DNA of 64,000 bases from CAIUMH01 sp963758555 (GCA_963758555.1 CAVWVW010000005.1:72145-136144), one strand, 5' to 3'. Positions 8,265 to 16,412 are shown, counted from the stretch's first letter. The notes: a model not told the origin generated them from the sequence alone. Translations and numbers: made by a program.

Positions 8265-8934
8265 ATGACTGCGACACACGTCCCCGTTGAACACGCCATG
8301 ACCGTCGAGGTGTGGTCAGACATCGCCTGTCCCTGGTGCCTCATCGGCAAGCGACGGCTCGATCGCGCGCTCTCGGCGTTTGCCGGTGCCGAGGACGTCC
8401 AGGTGGTGTGGCGGAGCTTCCAGCTCGACCCCACGCTCCCTCAAGACGGTGCGCGAACCCGAGTTCGAGCACCTCTCGAAGAAGTTCGGCCGGCCAGAAG
8501 CAGAGATCCGAGCGATGACCGACCAGGTCAAGGCGATCGCGGCGGAAGAGGGGCTCTCGTACGACTTCGAGCGGGCCATGGTGACCAACACCTTTGACGC
8601 CCATCGAGTTGCCCACCTGGGCGCCGCACATGGTCTGGGGACGCAGATGCAAGGTCGTCTCATGGAGGCACGGCTGGTCGAGGGAGAGGCGTTGAACGAC
8701 CCCGAGGTCCTGGTGCGCCTGGCCGTCGAGGTCGGCGTCCCTGAGAGCGAGGCTCGGTCAGTGGTGGAGAGCGATCGCTTCGGCGACGCCGTGGAGCGCG
8801 ATCGAGCTGCTGCTGCGTCACTCGGAGTGACCGGCGTGCCGTGCTTTGTCTTCAATCGCTCCTTCGGCGTCTCTGGTGCGCAGCCAGTCGAGACCCTCGT
8901 TGCTGCCTTGGAGCAAGCTCACGCAGGGCCCTAG
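8265..8934 (+). pseudogene. DsbA-family (FrnE-like) oxidoreductase, frameshifted
   Basis: The first frame reads VEVWSDIACPWCLIGKRRL, the FrnE/2-hydroxychromene-isomerase-type start with a CPWC redox motif, and WRSFQLDPTLP. It then drifts out of frame near 8450. The following frame continues with EFEHLSKKFG, DQVKAIAAEEGL and the cis-Pro region GVTGVPCFVFN, ending at 8934. Joined length is about 222 residues, normal for FrnE-like proteins, and 3n+1 bases, so one inserted base explains it. No signal peptide, so it is cytoplasmic. A role in thiol or oxidative-stress chemistry is inferred from family. Confidence 0.82.
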
Positions 8935-8995
8935 GCCGCCTGCCTCGACCTGCCTGGGATCTCGGTCGTGCCCGCCTGGAGTACCGAAGCGCCGC

Positions 8996-10213
8996 TTAGG
9001 CCACCACGCCGCGGACCTTCAGATCCACGATGGCGTCCCAATCGAAGCCAAGCTCCTCGAGGATCGCGTCGCCGTGCTCGTTGAACTCGGGCGCACGTCC
9101 GGGAACCGGCGGCTCTTCGCCAAACTGCACCGGTGCCGAAGCGAGCCGGAACGGGCTGCCTGAAGCGGTCTCGCAGTCCTGGATGTAGCCGTTCGCCACG
9201 ACCTGGGGGTCCTTCGCCAGCTCCAAGGTGTCCTGGACGACGGTCCACTGCCCGTCGAAGTCAGCGAGCAGCTCTCTCCACTCCGAGAGTGGTCGCGCTT
9301 TGAAGGCCTCTGTGAGGATCGCGATCGCCTCTTGGCTGTTGGCCAAGAGCACGTCGTGCTCCGCGAAGCGCTCATCGGTGGCGAGCTCCGGGCGGCCGAT
9401 GGCCTCGCAGAGGTGCCCCCAGTACTTCCCTGCCTGCAGACAGCAGAAGGACAGGTAGCGCCCGTCTTGGGTGAGGTAGTTCACCACCAAGGGATTGCGC
9501 CGCAATGCGTCCGGCGGCGGCGGAAGCCACGGCTCCTTCATCAAGAGCGACAGGGCGATGGCCTGGCCCATGGCCCACATCCCGCTGTTCAGCAGCGAGA
9601 CGTCCACCACCGTCGCCTCACCGGTGCGCTCGCGATGGAACAAGGCACCCATCATGCCGCCCGCGATGGTCATCGCCCCGATCGAATCTCCGAATCCAGG
9701 CCCAGGAGGTCCCACCATGGTGTCGTACTCAGGTCGGGTCAACGCCACCGAGATCCCCGCTCGTGACCAGAACGAGAGGCTGTCGTAGGAGCCCTTGTCG
9801 GCATCCGGCCCTCGCTCGCCTTGACCGGTGCCTCGGACGTAGATGATGTCTGCGTTGTGCTCGCGAACCTCCTCAAGGCTGATCTTCAGCTTTGATCGCA
9901 CGCTGGGCAGCTTGTTCGTCAAGAACACGTCGGCCGTCGACACCAGCTTGTAGAGGATCTCCAAGCCGTCAGCCGAGGTGAGGTCGAGCCCGATGCTCTT
10001 CTTGCCCCGGTTCGAGTGCTCCATCAGCGCGTGGACATCTCCTGCTGTGGTGAAGACGCCCGTCGCCGCCAAGCCCCGCATGGCGTCGCCTCGGGTCACG
10101 TGCTCAACCTTGATGACCTCTGCACCCCAGTCGGCCAGCAGCGCCGAAGCTGCTGGCACAAACGTGTGCTCGGCCACTTCCAGGATCCGTACGCCCTCAA
10201 GTATCTCAGTCAT
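8996..10213 (-). CDS. CaiB/BaiF-type (class III) CoA-transferase
   Basis: 405 residues from ATG 10213. The N-terminal pattern GVRILEVAEHTFVPAASALLADWGAEVIKVEH and later NRGKKSIGLDL are standard for formyl-CoA transferase/alpha-methylacyl-CoA racemase relatives, which move CoA between carboxylic acids through an Asp-linked intermediate. DSIGAMTIAGGMMGALFHRERTG is the usual mid-domain motif. The start at 10213 has GGGAGGGG before it and a TACGAT -10 box at 10240-10235, so the upstream in-frame ATG at 10264 is rejected. The substrate cannot be assigned. Confidence 0.87.
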   Translation of the reverse strand: MTEILEGVRILEVAEHTFVPAASALLADWGAEVIKVEHVTRGDAMRGLAATGVFTTAGDVHALMEHSNRGKKSIGLDLTSADGLEILYKLVSTADVFLTNKLPSVRSKLKISLEEVREHNADIIYVRGTGQGERGPDADKGSYDSLSFWSRAGISVALTRPEYDTMVGPPGPGFGDSIGAMTIAGGMMGALFHRERTGEATVVDVSLLNSGMWAMGQAIALSLLMKEPWLPPPPDALRRNPLVVNYLTQDGRYLSFCCLQAGKYWGHLCEAIGRPELATDERFAEHDVLLANSQEAIAILTEAFKARPLSEWRELLADFDGQWTVVQDTLELAKDPQVVANGYIQDCETASGSPFRLASAPVQFGEEPPVPGRAPEFNEHGDAILEELGFDWDAIVDLKVRGVVA

Positions 10214-10234
10214 GCCACCCCTCCCTGTCTTGGC

Positions 10235-10240
10235 ATCGTA
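10235..10240 (-). promoter_or_regulatory. Candidate -10 box for the CoA-transferase gene
   Basis: TACGAT read on the minus strand. Transcription would begin near 10228, between the two possible starts, which decides for ATG 10213. Confidence 0.45.
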
Positions 10241-10298
10241 GGGCTCACTCAAGGAGGAAGTCATCGTGACCTTCCCAAGCGAGCGCTGAACCGCTCAG

Positions 10299-10332
10299 CC
10301 ACCAGGCGGTCGGGGATCGATCTCCCTGGTGG
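10299..10332 (-). terminator. Possible hairpin downstream of dnaB
   Basis: CCACCAGG (10299-10306) and CCTGGTGG (10325-10332) form an 8-bp perfect inverted repeat with an 18-base spacer. It lies 166 bp past the dnaB stop in a region without genes. No T tract. A weak call. Confidence 0.3.
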
Positions 10333-10497
10333 ACCACGCCTCAGCCAATGCCACGGCCGCCTCGAGGTGGTCCAGTGTTCGAGAGGGCGTCGAGAGAACC
10401 GCCCGCTGCGCTCTTGCTCGCTGCCACGTGGCGCGTCATCCACCCAGCACGACGCTCAGGCTGCGCCGAGCACCATGGCCCTGTGTGTTCTGAGCAG

Positions 10498-11883
10498 CTA
10501 GAGCCCTTGGCCCATGTTGTCGAAGCGGGCGTACTGGTTGAGGAAGGCCATGTTGGTCGTGCCCGTCGGACCGTTTCGGTGCTTGGCCACGATGACCTCC
10601 GCCGTCCCACGTCGATCGGGCGAGCCGTCGGGGTCGTAGACCTCGTCGCGGTACAAGAACAGGACCACGTCGGCGTCCTGCTCCAACGAGCCCGACTCAC
10701 GCAGGTCCGAGAGCATGGGGCGCTTCTCTTGACGAGCCTCCAAGCCACGAGAGAGCTGCGAGAGGGCGACGACCGGGCAGTTCAGCTCACGGGCGAGGAT
10801 CTTGAGGCCTCGGCTCATCTCGGAGACCTCGACCTGGCGGTTCTCCGCGCTTGAGCGCGACGTCATCAGCTGGAGGTAGTCGATCACGATCACGCCGAGC
10901 TCGCCGTGCTGCTTCCTGATGCGCCGGGCGCGTGCTCGGATGTCCATCACGGTGAGCCGAGGGTTGTCGTCGATGTAGATCGGGGAGTCCGACAGCCTCG
11001 TCATGGCGCGCACCACACGATCCCAGTCCGTGTCGGAGAGCCGACCGGTCTTCATCTTCTGCGCGTCCACTCGAGCTTCGGAGGCGAGCATCCTCTGGGT
11101 GAGCTCGAGGTGGCTCATCTCGAGGGAGAACAGCAGGGCTGGCTTGTGATCGATCGCTCCGACGTGGGTGAGCATCCCGAGTGCGAAGGCGGTCTTGCCC
11201 ATGGCAGGACGAGCGCCCACGATGGTCAGCGACTGGGGCTGGAGCCCCGCCAAGAGCTTGTCGAGATCGACGTAGCCCGTCGCCGTCCCGGTGATGGTCT
11301 CGGACTTGTTCGCCAGCTCTTCGATGCGGTTGAAGCTGGCCAGGAGGAGGTCGTCGAGGGCGGCCAGGCTGTCGGACGAGCGGCTGTCAGAGATCTCGAG
11401 CATCTTCTGCTCGGCCTCATCGACGGCACCGATGACGTCGGTGGGCTTGGAATAGGCAAGATCAGAGATCTCACCGGCGACCACCACCATCCGGCGCAGC
11501 ATGGCGTGCTCGGCGACGATCTCCGCGTAGTGCGCAGCGTTGGCCGACGACGGGGTCGAACCTTGCATGACGACGAGATCGGAGGGGTCACCGACCAGAT
11601 CGGGGTCGAGGGTGCGCCGGAGCTCGTCGGTGACCGTGACGACGTCGACAGGCTCACCGTGCTCATAGAGCCGCGAGATCGCAGCGAAGAGGTTGCCGTG
11701 CGTGGGCTTGTAGAAGTCCTCAGGGCTGCACTTCTCCAGAGCGACGCTGATCGCGTCGCTGCTGAGCAGCATGGCTCCGAGCAGCGACTCCTCCGCATCG
11801 AGGTCGTGCGGAGGGATCCTCGGTCCGCTCGGCGCCGCAGGGCGGAGCTGGCGAGGTCGGGTGCTGTCGAATGCTTGAACCAT
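10498..11883 (-). CDS. dnaB: Replicative DNA helicase DnaB
   Basis: 461 residues, no intein. The N-terminal domain (about 25-135) mediates hexamer collar assembly and primase contact. A linker follows, then the RecA-like motor domain with Walker A ARPAMGKT (about 224-231), Walker B VIVIDYLQL and the DnaB signature LSQLSRGLEAR. It unwinds DNA ahead of the replisome at the fork. The ATG follows GAGG by four bases. Directly upstream on the same strand is a second gene coding only for a DnaB-type N-terminal domain, and further upstream is the rpsF-ssb-rpsR-rplI block. The DUF721/DciA-like protein at 36.3 kb is the likely loader. Confidence 0.97.
   Translation of the reverse strand: MVQAFDSTRPRQLRPAAPSGPRIPPHDLDAEESLLGAMLLSSDAISVALEKCSPEDFYKPTHGNLFAAISRLYEHGEPVDVVTVTDELRRTLDPDLVGDPSDLVVMQGSTPSSANAAHYAEIVAEHAMLRRMVVVAGEISDLAYSKPTDVIGAVDEAEQKMLEISDSRSSDSLAALDDLLLASFNRIEELANKSETITGTATGYVDLDKLLAGLQPQSLTIVGARPAMGKTAFALGMLTHVGAIDHKPALLFSLEMSHLELTQRMLASEARVDAQKMKTGRLSDTDWDRVVRAMTRLSDSPIYIDDNPRLTVMDIRARARRIRKQHGELGVIVIDYLQLMTSRSSAENRQVEVSEMSRGLKILARELNCPVVALSQLSRGLEARQEKRPMLSDLRESGSLEQDADVVLFLYRDEVYDPDGSPDRRGTAEVIVAKHRNGPTGTTNMAFLNQYARFDNMGQGL
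11733..11784. repeat. 52-bp direct repeat, copy inside dnaB
   Basis: Identical base for base to 12243-12294, offset 510 bp. It codes for the DnaB helix containing GAMLLSSDAISVALE. It is the longest identical block between dnaB and its N-terminal paralog. Confidence 0.9.
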
Positions 11884-11919
11884 GAAACCTCAACTGTCGT
11901 CGACAGCGATTGGGGGGGA

Positions 11920-12399
11920 CTAGGTCTCTATGCCGGGGAAATCGCGTGGGTAAGTCGATGAATCGTCCACAGGCCCATCGTCCCCTGGGGATATGACAGA
12001 GGCGCGGATGCGCGCGTGCCCTGCGATGATCTCGGCGTAGTGCGCAGCGTGGGCCGACGACGGCGTGGAACCTTGCATGTAGACCAGGTCCGAGGGATCG
12101 AAGACGAGATCGGGATCCGGGATGCGACGGAGCTCGTCGGTGACCGTCACGCCGTCGACAGGCTCACCGCGTTCCGCGAGCCTCGAGATCGCAGCGAAGA
12201 GGCTGGCGTGCGTGGGCCTGGAGAAGGCCTCAGGGCTGCTCGTCTCCAGAGCGACGCTGATCGCGTCGCTGCTGAGCAGCATGGCTCCGAGCAGGTGCTC
12301 TTCGACCTCCAGATCATGAGACGTGGCTCGGCGAGCCATCTCTCCCTCCGTGGAGCTCTCCTCGTCCCCAGCGTCAGCGCCGCGAGATCGGTCGTCCAT
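11920..12399 (-). CDS. Free-standing DnaB N-terminal domain paralog
   Basis: 159 residues. Residues 27-135 align without gaps to DnaB 25-133, with 84 of 109 identical by hand count, and a 52-bp block is identical in DNA. There is no RecA-like motor: after HARIRASV the protein ends in a 24-residue unrelated acidic tail (ISPGDDGPVDDSS...). The N-terminal 26 residues are also unique. Two starts each have a strong ribosome binding site: ATG 12399 (GGAGGG) and ATG 12339 (GGAGGG). It lies 36 bp before dnaB on the same strand and is probably co-transcribed with it. DnaB N-terminal domains dimerise, form the hexamer collar and bind primase, so a helicase modulator is plausible. A decaying duplicate is the alternative. 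Confidence 0.8.
   Translation of the reverse strand: MDDRSRGADAGDEESSTEGEMARRATSHDLEVEEHLLGAMLLSSDAISVALETSSPEAFSRPTHASLFAAISRLAERGEPVDGVTVTDELRRIPDPDLVFDPSDLVYMQGSTPSSAHAAHYAEIIAGHARIRASVISPGDDGPVDDSSTYPRDFPGIET
12243..12294. repeat. 52-bp direct repeat, copy inside the DnaB N-domain paralog
   Basis: Partner of 11733-11784. Identity falls off sharply on both sides, where scattered substitutions change both silent and coding positions. Confidence 0.9.
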
Positions 12400-12520
12400 G
12401 CACCCTCCAGGGTGTGGGGCGGCACGGCGCGCAACAAGACCCTGGAGCAGTGGAATTCATGTGGGCGGGCGGCCTCTCAGAGAGGGCATCGTGGCAGAGC
12501 GGTGGCACTCCTCGTGGAGA

Positions 12521-12558
12521 TGCGAGAAGGGCGCCCCCTTGGGAGCGCCCTTCTCGCA
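12521..12558 (-). terminator. 14-bp perfect hairpin terminator after rplI
   Basis: Bases 12521-12534 pair perfectly with 12545-12558 around a 10-nt loop, 19 bp past the rplI stop. It would end the rpsF-ssb-rpsR-rplI transcript and separate it from the DnaB genes. No T tract. Confidence 0.75.
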
Positions 12559-12576
12559 CCTGCAGCTGGCTTCGGC

Positions 12577-13027
12577 TCAACCCTTGGCGATCACCTCGAC
12601 CGAGAGGGTGGCCACGACGTCATCGAAGAGCTCGATGGACACCTCGGCGGAGCCGACGTCCTTCAAGTGCTCGGCGAGCTGGACCTTGTGCTGGTCGACC
12701 TCGATGCCTTTCTGGTCGGCGATCGCAGCAGCGATCTCGACTGGACCGACGGAGCCGAAGAGGCGACCGCCGGCCGCCGCACGGGCCTGCACGCCGATCA
12801 CCGCACCGTTGAGCACCTCGGCTTGCGCCAACGCAGCCTCGCGGCTCTTCGCGTCTCTGGTGTCACGCGCGACGCGTCATCGAGGTGGACTGGGTGGCCA
12901 TGGCATCCGTCGCCTGGAGCGCCTTGCCACCAGGGAGGAGGAAGTTGCGGGCGTAGCCATCGGCCACCTTGACGATGTCGCCTCGTCGGCCGACGCCCTT
13001 GACGTCTTCGCGGAGCAAGACCTTCAT
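12577..13027 (-). pseudogene. rplI: Ribosomal protein bL9, frameshifted
   Basis: The frame from ATG 13027 reads MKVLLREDVKGVGRRGDIVKV and ADGYARNFLLPGG, the L9 N-terminal domain, then meets a stop near 12865. The next frame reads DTRDAKSREAALAQAEVLNG and runs through the L9 C-terminal domain to the stop at 12577. The interval is 451 bases (3n+1), so one extra base in the GCGCG-rich spot at about 12862-12880 would restore a normal 149-residue L9. L9 binds 23S rRNA near the L1 stalk. The ATG directly abuts the rpsR stop. Confidence 0.9.
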
Positions 13028-13498
13028 CTAGGCCTCCTCGACGACGATGACGTCCTCGACGACGACGCCATCTTCGACGACCACGATCTCTTCGACGACG
13101 TCAGCCAGATCGTCGGCCGAAGCGCCCTCTTCACCGGCTTCTGAGCGCGAGCTGCGCTCAGGGCGGTCGCCACGATCCGGGCGATCGCCCCTGTCGCCAC
13201 GCTCACCGCGGCGCCCTGAGGGTCGCTCGGTCACGGTGCGCTGCGTGTAGGGGAGCAGCACGAGCTCGCGTGCGGTCTTGATCGCCTCAGCCACGTCGTG
13301 CTGGTGCTGCTCGCAGTTCCCCGTGACGCGCCGAGCACGGATCTTGCCGCGGTCGGACATGAACTTCCTCAGCGTGCCGAGGTCCTTGTAGTCAATCCAC
13401 ACCGTGTTGTCGCGGCAGAACTGACAGGGCTTCTTCTTGATGCGCCGGTTGAGGTCCTTGGGGGACCGCTTGGCGGTTCGGGTGTTGGGACGCGCCAT
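13028..13498 (-). CDS. rpsR: Ribosomal protein bS18 with long C-terminal extension
   Basis: 156 residues, about twice the usual 75-90. Residues 1-86 are a normal S18 (KPCQFCRDN, WIDYKDLGTLRKFMSDRGKI, RRVTGNCEQHQHDVAEAIK). Cys25, Cys28 and a later CEQH suggest the zinc-binding form. The extra 70 residues are low complexity: a basic RGERGDRGDRPDRGDRP stretch, then an acidic valine-rich end with repeated VVVED. S18 sits on the 30S platform beside S6, whose gene is in the same operon. The tail has no known role. Its GAC-rich DNA shows no break in frame. Confidence 0.92.
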   Translation of the reverse strand: MARPNTRTAKRSPKDLNRRIKKKPCQFCRDNTVWIDYKDLGTLRKFMSDRGKIRARRVTGNCEQHQHDVAEAIKTARELVLLPYTQRTVTERPSGRRGERGDRGDRPDRGDRPERSSRSEAGEEGASADDLADVVEEIVVVEDGVVVEDVIVVEEA

Positions 13499-13500
13499 CG

Positions 13501-13956
13501 TTAGAAAGGCTCCTCGTTGTCGTAGATACCGCCATCAGACGGCGTGTTGGGGACGGGCTTCGACGGTGCGGGGCGACCTGCGCCCGCGCCTCCGCTCCGC
13601 TCGTTCTTGGTGACCTGGGCGGTGGCCCAGCGCAGTGATGGTCCGATCTCGTCGGCGACCACCTCGACCTTGGATCGCTTGTCGCCGTCTTGGGTCTCCC
13701 ACGAGCGCTGCTCGAGGCGACCGGTGACGACCACGCGCGAGCCACGGGTCAGCGACTCGGCGACGTTCTCGGCCATCTCGCGCCAGCAGACGATGTCGAA
13801 GAAGGAGACCTGCTCCTCCCACTCCTGGGTCTGTCGGTTCTGCCAGCGGCGGTTGACCGCCAGGCCGAACGAGGCGGTCGCTTGGCCGTTGTTGGTGAAG
13901 CGAAGCTCAGGGTCGCGGGTGACGTTGCCCACGAGGGTGACGGTGCTGTCAGGCAT
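13501..13956 (-). CDS. ssb: Single-stranded DNA-binding protein
   Basis: 151 residues. The OB fold runs from about 4 to 110 (TVTLVGNVTRDPELRFTNNG, FFDIVCWREMAENVAESL, GSRVVVTGRLEQRSWE). A Gly/Pro-rich linker follows, and then the acidic tip DNEEPF that docks partner proteins. The tip departs slightly from the usual DDDIPF. It coats single-stranded DNA at the fork. Encoded between rpsF and rpsR, the standard actinobacterial order. Confidence 0.96.
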   Translation of the reverse strand: MPDSTVTLVGNVTRDPELRFTNNGQATASFGLAVNRRWQNRQTQEWEEQVSFFDIVCWREMAENVAESLTRGSRVVVTGRLEQRSWETQDGDKRSKVEVVADEIGPSLRWATAQVTKNERSGGAGAGRPAPSKPVPNTPSDGGIYDNEEPF

Positions 13957-13967
13957 GCGCGTGCTCC

Positions 13968-14285
13968 CTAGGCCACGGCCGCGCGGGACGCAGCGACCTT
14001 GTCAGGGATGCGGATCAGCTTGTGACGGAGCACCTCGTCGGCCAGCGAGAGCATGCGGTCGAGCGCGTTGAGCGCCTCGGTCTCGCACTGGTAGCTGACG
14101 ACGACGTAGTAGCCCTCGCGCTTGTGCTTGACCTCGTAGGCGAAGGGGCGCTTGCCCCAGCGATCGATGCCGTCGACGGTGCCACCGCTTGCGGTGATGA
14201 CCTCGAGGGCCTTGTCCAGCTGCGCTTGGATGGCCTGTGGCTCGAAAGCCAGGTCGTAGATGATGACGGCCTCATAGTGGCGCAT
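13968..14285 (-). CDS. rpsF: Ribosomal protein bS6
   Basis: 105 residues, one S6 domain (RHYEAVIIYD, WGKRPFAYEVKHKREGYYVVVSY, DEVLRHKLIRIP). It pairs with S18 on the 30S platform. First gene of the rpsF-ssb-rpsR-rplI operon, with a good GGAGGGAGG before the ATG. No C-terminal acidic tail of the E. coli type. Confidence 0.96.
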   Translation of the reverse strand: MRHYEAVIIYDLAFEPQAIQAQLDKALEVITASGGTVDGIDRWGKRPFAYEVKHKREGYYVVVSYQCETEALNALDRMLSLADEVLRHKLIRIPDKVAASRAAVA

Positions 14286-14431
14286 GTGCGTACCTCCCTC
14301 CGGACCGACTCTGCTCCGAGTCGGGCCCCACGTATCTCGTGGAGCAGGGTGTCATCTGGGTGTGTCGTGCCCTCCACTGAGGAGGGACGGACAATGGTAC
14401 TCCACAAAGATCTCGGTGCTGACCGCACCGC

Positions 14432-15274
14432 TCAGTCGTCGAGATGATCCTTGAGCTCGTCTGAGGCCTCATAGCTCTCGGCCGCCGAGGGGAAGGCTCC
14501 TGAGCGCACGTCCGCGGCGAACTTGCCGATGGCTTCGGTGATCGCCTCGCCGACGTCCGCGTACTTGCGGACGAAGCGCGGCGGCTTCGCGGAGCCCAGC
14601 CCGAGCAGATCGTGGAAGACGAGGACCTGGCCGTCGGTGCTCGGACCGGCGCCGATGCCGATCGTCGGGATCGAGAGCTCCTCGGTGAGCGCGGCACCGA
14701 GAGCGTCAGGCACCCCCTCGATGACCACCGCGAAGCACCCTGCTCCCTGGAGGGCGAGCCCGGCAGCCAAGAGCTGATCGGCCGCCTCGCTGGAGCGACC
14801 CTGGACTCGGTGGCCACCCATGGCATGGATCGACTGGGGCGTGAGGCCCAGGTGGCCCATGACGGGGATCTCGGCGTCCAGGATCGCCTCGATGACGCCC
14901 ACGCGCTTGGTGCCCCCCTCGAGCTTGACCGAGCCCGCGCCCGCCCTGATCAGGGCTGCCGCATTGAGCACGGCCTGCTCGGTCGAGACGTGGTAGCTCA
15001 TCCACGGCAGATCGCCGACGATCATCGCCCGTGGCTTCGCCCGAGCCACGGCCGCAGTGTGGTGGCGCATCATCTCGACCGTCACAGCGAGCGTGTCGTC
15101 GAAGCCCAGGACGTTGTTGCCCACCGAGTCGCCGACCAGCAGGAGATCGACGCCGGCTTCATCAGCGAGCCGGGCTCCAGGCTCGTCGTAAGCGGTCACC
15201 ATCACCAGCGGCTCGTCGCCGGCGGCCACCTTGGTCACTCGAATCGCCGGGACCGTGGTGCGCAACGCGCTCAC
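14432..15274 (-). CDS. panB: 3-methyl-2-oxobutanoate hydroxymethyltransferase
   Basis: 280 residues. Catalyses the first committed step of pantothenate and CoA synthesis, adding a hydroxymethyl group from methylene-THF to alpha-ketoisovalerate. Family motifs: VMVTAYDEPGARLADEAG, LLVGDSVGNNVLG, a metal-binding Asp in that loop, KLEGG, PVMGHLGLTPQS and IPTIGIGAG. GTG at 15274 overlaps the stop of the DUF5318 gene (GTGA), so the two are translationally coupled. No panC or panD is in the window. Confidence 0.96.
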   Translation of the reverse strand: MSALRTTVPAIRVTKVAAGDEPLVMVTAYDEPGARLADEAGVDLLLVGDSVGNNVLGFDDTLAVTVEMMRHHTAAVARAKPRAMIVGDLPWMSYHVSTEQAVLNAAALIRAGAGSVKLEGGTKRVGVIEAILDAEIPVMGHLGLTPQSIHAMGGHRVQGRSSEAADQLLAAGLALQGAGCFAVVIEGVPDALGAALTEELSIPTIGIGAGPSTDGQVLVFHDLLGLGSAKPPRFVRKYADVGEAITEAIGKFAADVRSGAFPSAAESYEASDELKDHLDD

Positions 15275-15693
15275 GAGGTGGACTGCCTCTTGGTCGTCCG
15301 CTTGGCGGCAGCCAACTCACCCCCGCCTGGATAGCGGCGAAGCAGGTGGTGGAACTTGCACGAGGTGCACACCTCGACGCTGTAGGCGCTCACCGGCTCG
15401 TCTCGGCGCAGCAACCGTTGGAGCTCTGCCTTGGTCCCCGGGCAGGTGCCACCAGGTGGGAGCTTGGCACCGAAGACGTAGGTGACTTCCATGGTCGTCG
15501 TCGCCTCGCAGACCGGGCACTCATCGCCCGTCGGGCGGCCGACGTGCTTGGCCGCCCGGAGCAGCTCAGGGTGGGCGTCACAGACATCCTCTCGGGCCAG
15601 CTTGCCAAGACGGACCCGTCGTGCGACCGAGTCGCGCAGCAGCCGGTATTCGACTGAGGCCTCGGGGGCCGGCGAGGTGGCTCTGGGGCTCAC
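15271..15693 (-). CDS. DUF5318 family protein with two Cys pairs
   Basis: 140 residues. Core motifs DVCDAHPELLRAAKHVGRPT, CPVC (about 79-82), VTYVFGAKLP and VCTSCKFHHLLRRY match the actinobacterial DUF5318 family. The two CxxC pairs suggest a zinc ribbon. Function unknown; RNA or protein binding is a guess from the fold type. TAGGGT lies seven bases before the GTG start, so the mRNA is probably leaderless. It is coupled to panB, an association I cannot explain functionally. Confidence 0.75.
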   Translation of the reverse strand: MSPRATSPAPEASVEYRLLRDSVARRVRLGKLAREDVCDAHPELLRAAKHVGRPTGDECPVCEATTTMEVTYVFGAKLPPGGTCPGTKAELQRLLRRDEPVSAYSVEVCTSCKFHHLLRRYPGGGELAAAKRTTKRQSTS

Positions 15694-15706
15694 CCGAAGA
15701 ACCCTA
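15694..15706 (-). promoter_or_regulatory. Leaderless -10 element before the DUF5318 gene
   Basis: TAGGGT (15706-15701 on the minus strand), seven bases, GTG at 15693. Divergent from the PadR promoter 36 bp away. Confidence 0.55.
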
Positions 15707-15741
15707 ATGGCCGTGGCGGTCCAGCAATAGACCCCAACTAT

Positions 15742-15779
15742 TTGACGCTCCGCTATATCGATGCGATATGATTGATCAC
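15742..15779 (+). promoter_or_regulatory. Leaderless PadR promoter with overlapping inverted repeat
   Basis: TTGACG (15742-15747) and TATGAT (15767-15772) are spaced 19 bp, and GTG 15780 follows seven bases later. ATATCG-ATG-CGATAT at 15755-15769 is a perfect 6-bp inverted repeat that runs into the -10 box, a likely autoregulatory operator. Confidence 0.55.
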
Positions 15780-16412
15780 GTGATCGAACTTGCCGTGCTC
15801 GGACTGCTCGACGACGGGCCTCTCCATGGTTATGAGATCCGACGTCGGCTTCGTGCGCAGCTTGGCTTGGTCGCCAACGTCTCGTTCGGTTCGCTCTATC
15901 CCGCTCTCGCTCGTCTTGAGCGGGCGGACGACGTCGAGGTGATCGATGACGACGTGGCTCTGGCCCCGCTCCCGTCGACCGGCTCGCTCAGCGGTGAGCG
16001 CGCCGCCTCTCGCTCGAAACGCCTGGTCGGCGGTCGCGCTCGACGCTCCCGCAAGGTCTACGCCCTGACCGACCAGGGTCGAGCAACCTTCGCCACCCTG
16101 CTGGCCGAGCCCAGCACCTCTGATGACTCGCGGACCTTTGGGCTCCGGTGGTCGTTCGCACGCCACCTCGCTCCCCACGCCCGACTGGCTCTGCTGGAGC
16201 GCCGCCGCGCCCAGCTCGTCCAGCACCTCGATGACGCAGGACCAGCGCCCGAGCTCGACGTGTACGCCAAGAGCGTCGTCGAGCATGCGGCCCACGGTCT
16301 GGCCAGCGACATCGCCTGGCTCGATGAGCTCATCGCCGCCGAGCGCGCCCAGCTCAACGAGGACACCGACCGACCAGCAGGGACACCTGCGCCGGAGAGC
16401 GCTCCCGCCTGA
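15780..16412 (+). CDS. PadR-family transcriptional regulator
   Basis: 210 residues from GTG 15780. The winged-helix domain starts at once with VIELAVLGLLDDGPLHGYEIRRRL and FGSLYPALARLE, the PadR hallmark. An insert of about 40 residues interrupts the wing (GSLSGERAASRSKRLVGGRARRSRK) before YALTDQGRATF. A C-terminal helical dimerisation region follows. An ATG at 15768 is in frame but lies inside the -10 box, so 15780 is preferred. It precedes the inositol-phosphate synthase gene by 44 bp, the same pairing as in mycobacteria, so it probably controls that gene and itself. Confidence 0.85.
   Translation: MIELAVLGLLDDGPLHGYEIRRRLRAQLGLVANVSFGSLYPALARLERADDVEVIDDDVALAPLPSTGSLSGERAASRSKRLVGGRARRSRKVYALTDQGRATFATLLAEPSTSDDSRTFGLRWSFARHLAPHARLALLERRRAQLVQHLDDAGPAPELDVYAKSVVEHAAHGLASDIAWLDELIAAERAQLNEDTDRPAGTPAPESAPA

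Noticed and set aside
10261..10443. 60-codon minus-strand frame after dnaB
   Set aside because: Arg-rich, no ribosome binding site, no family, and it crosses the CoA-transferase promoter region.
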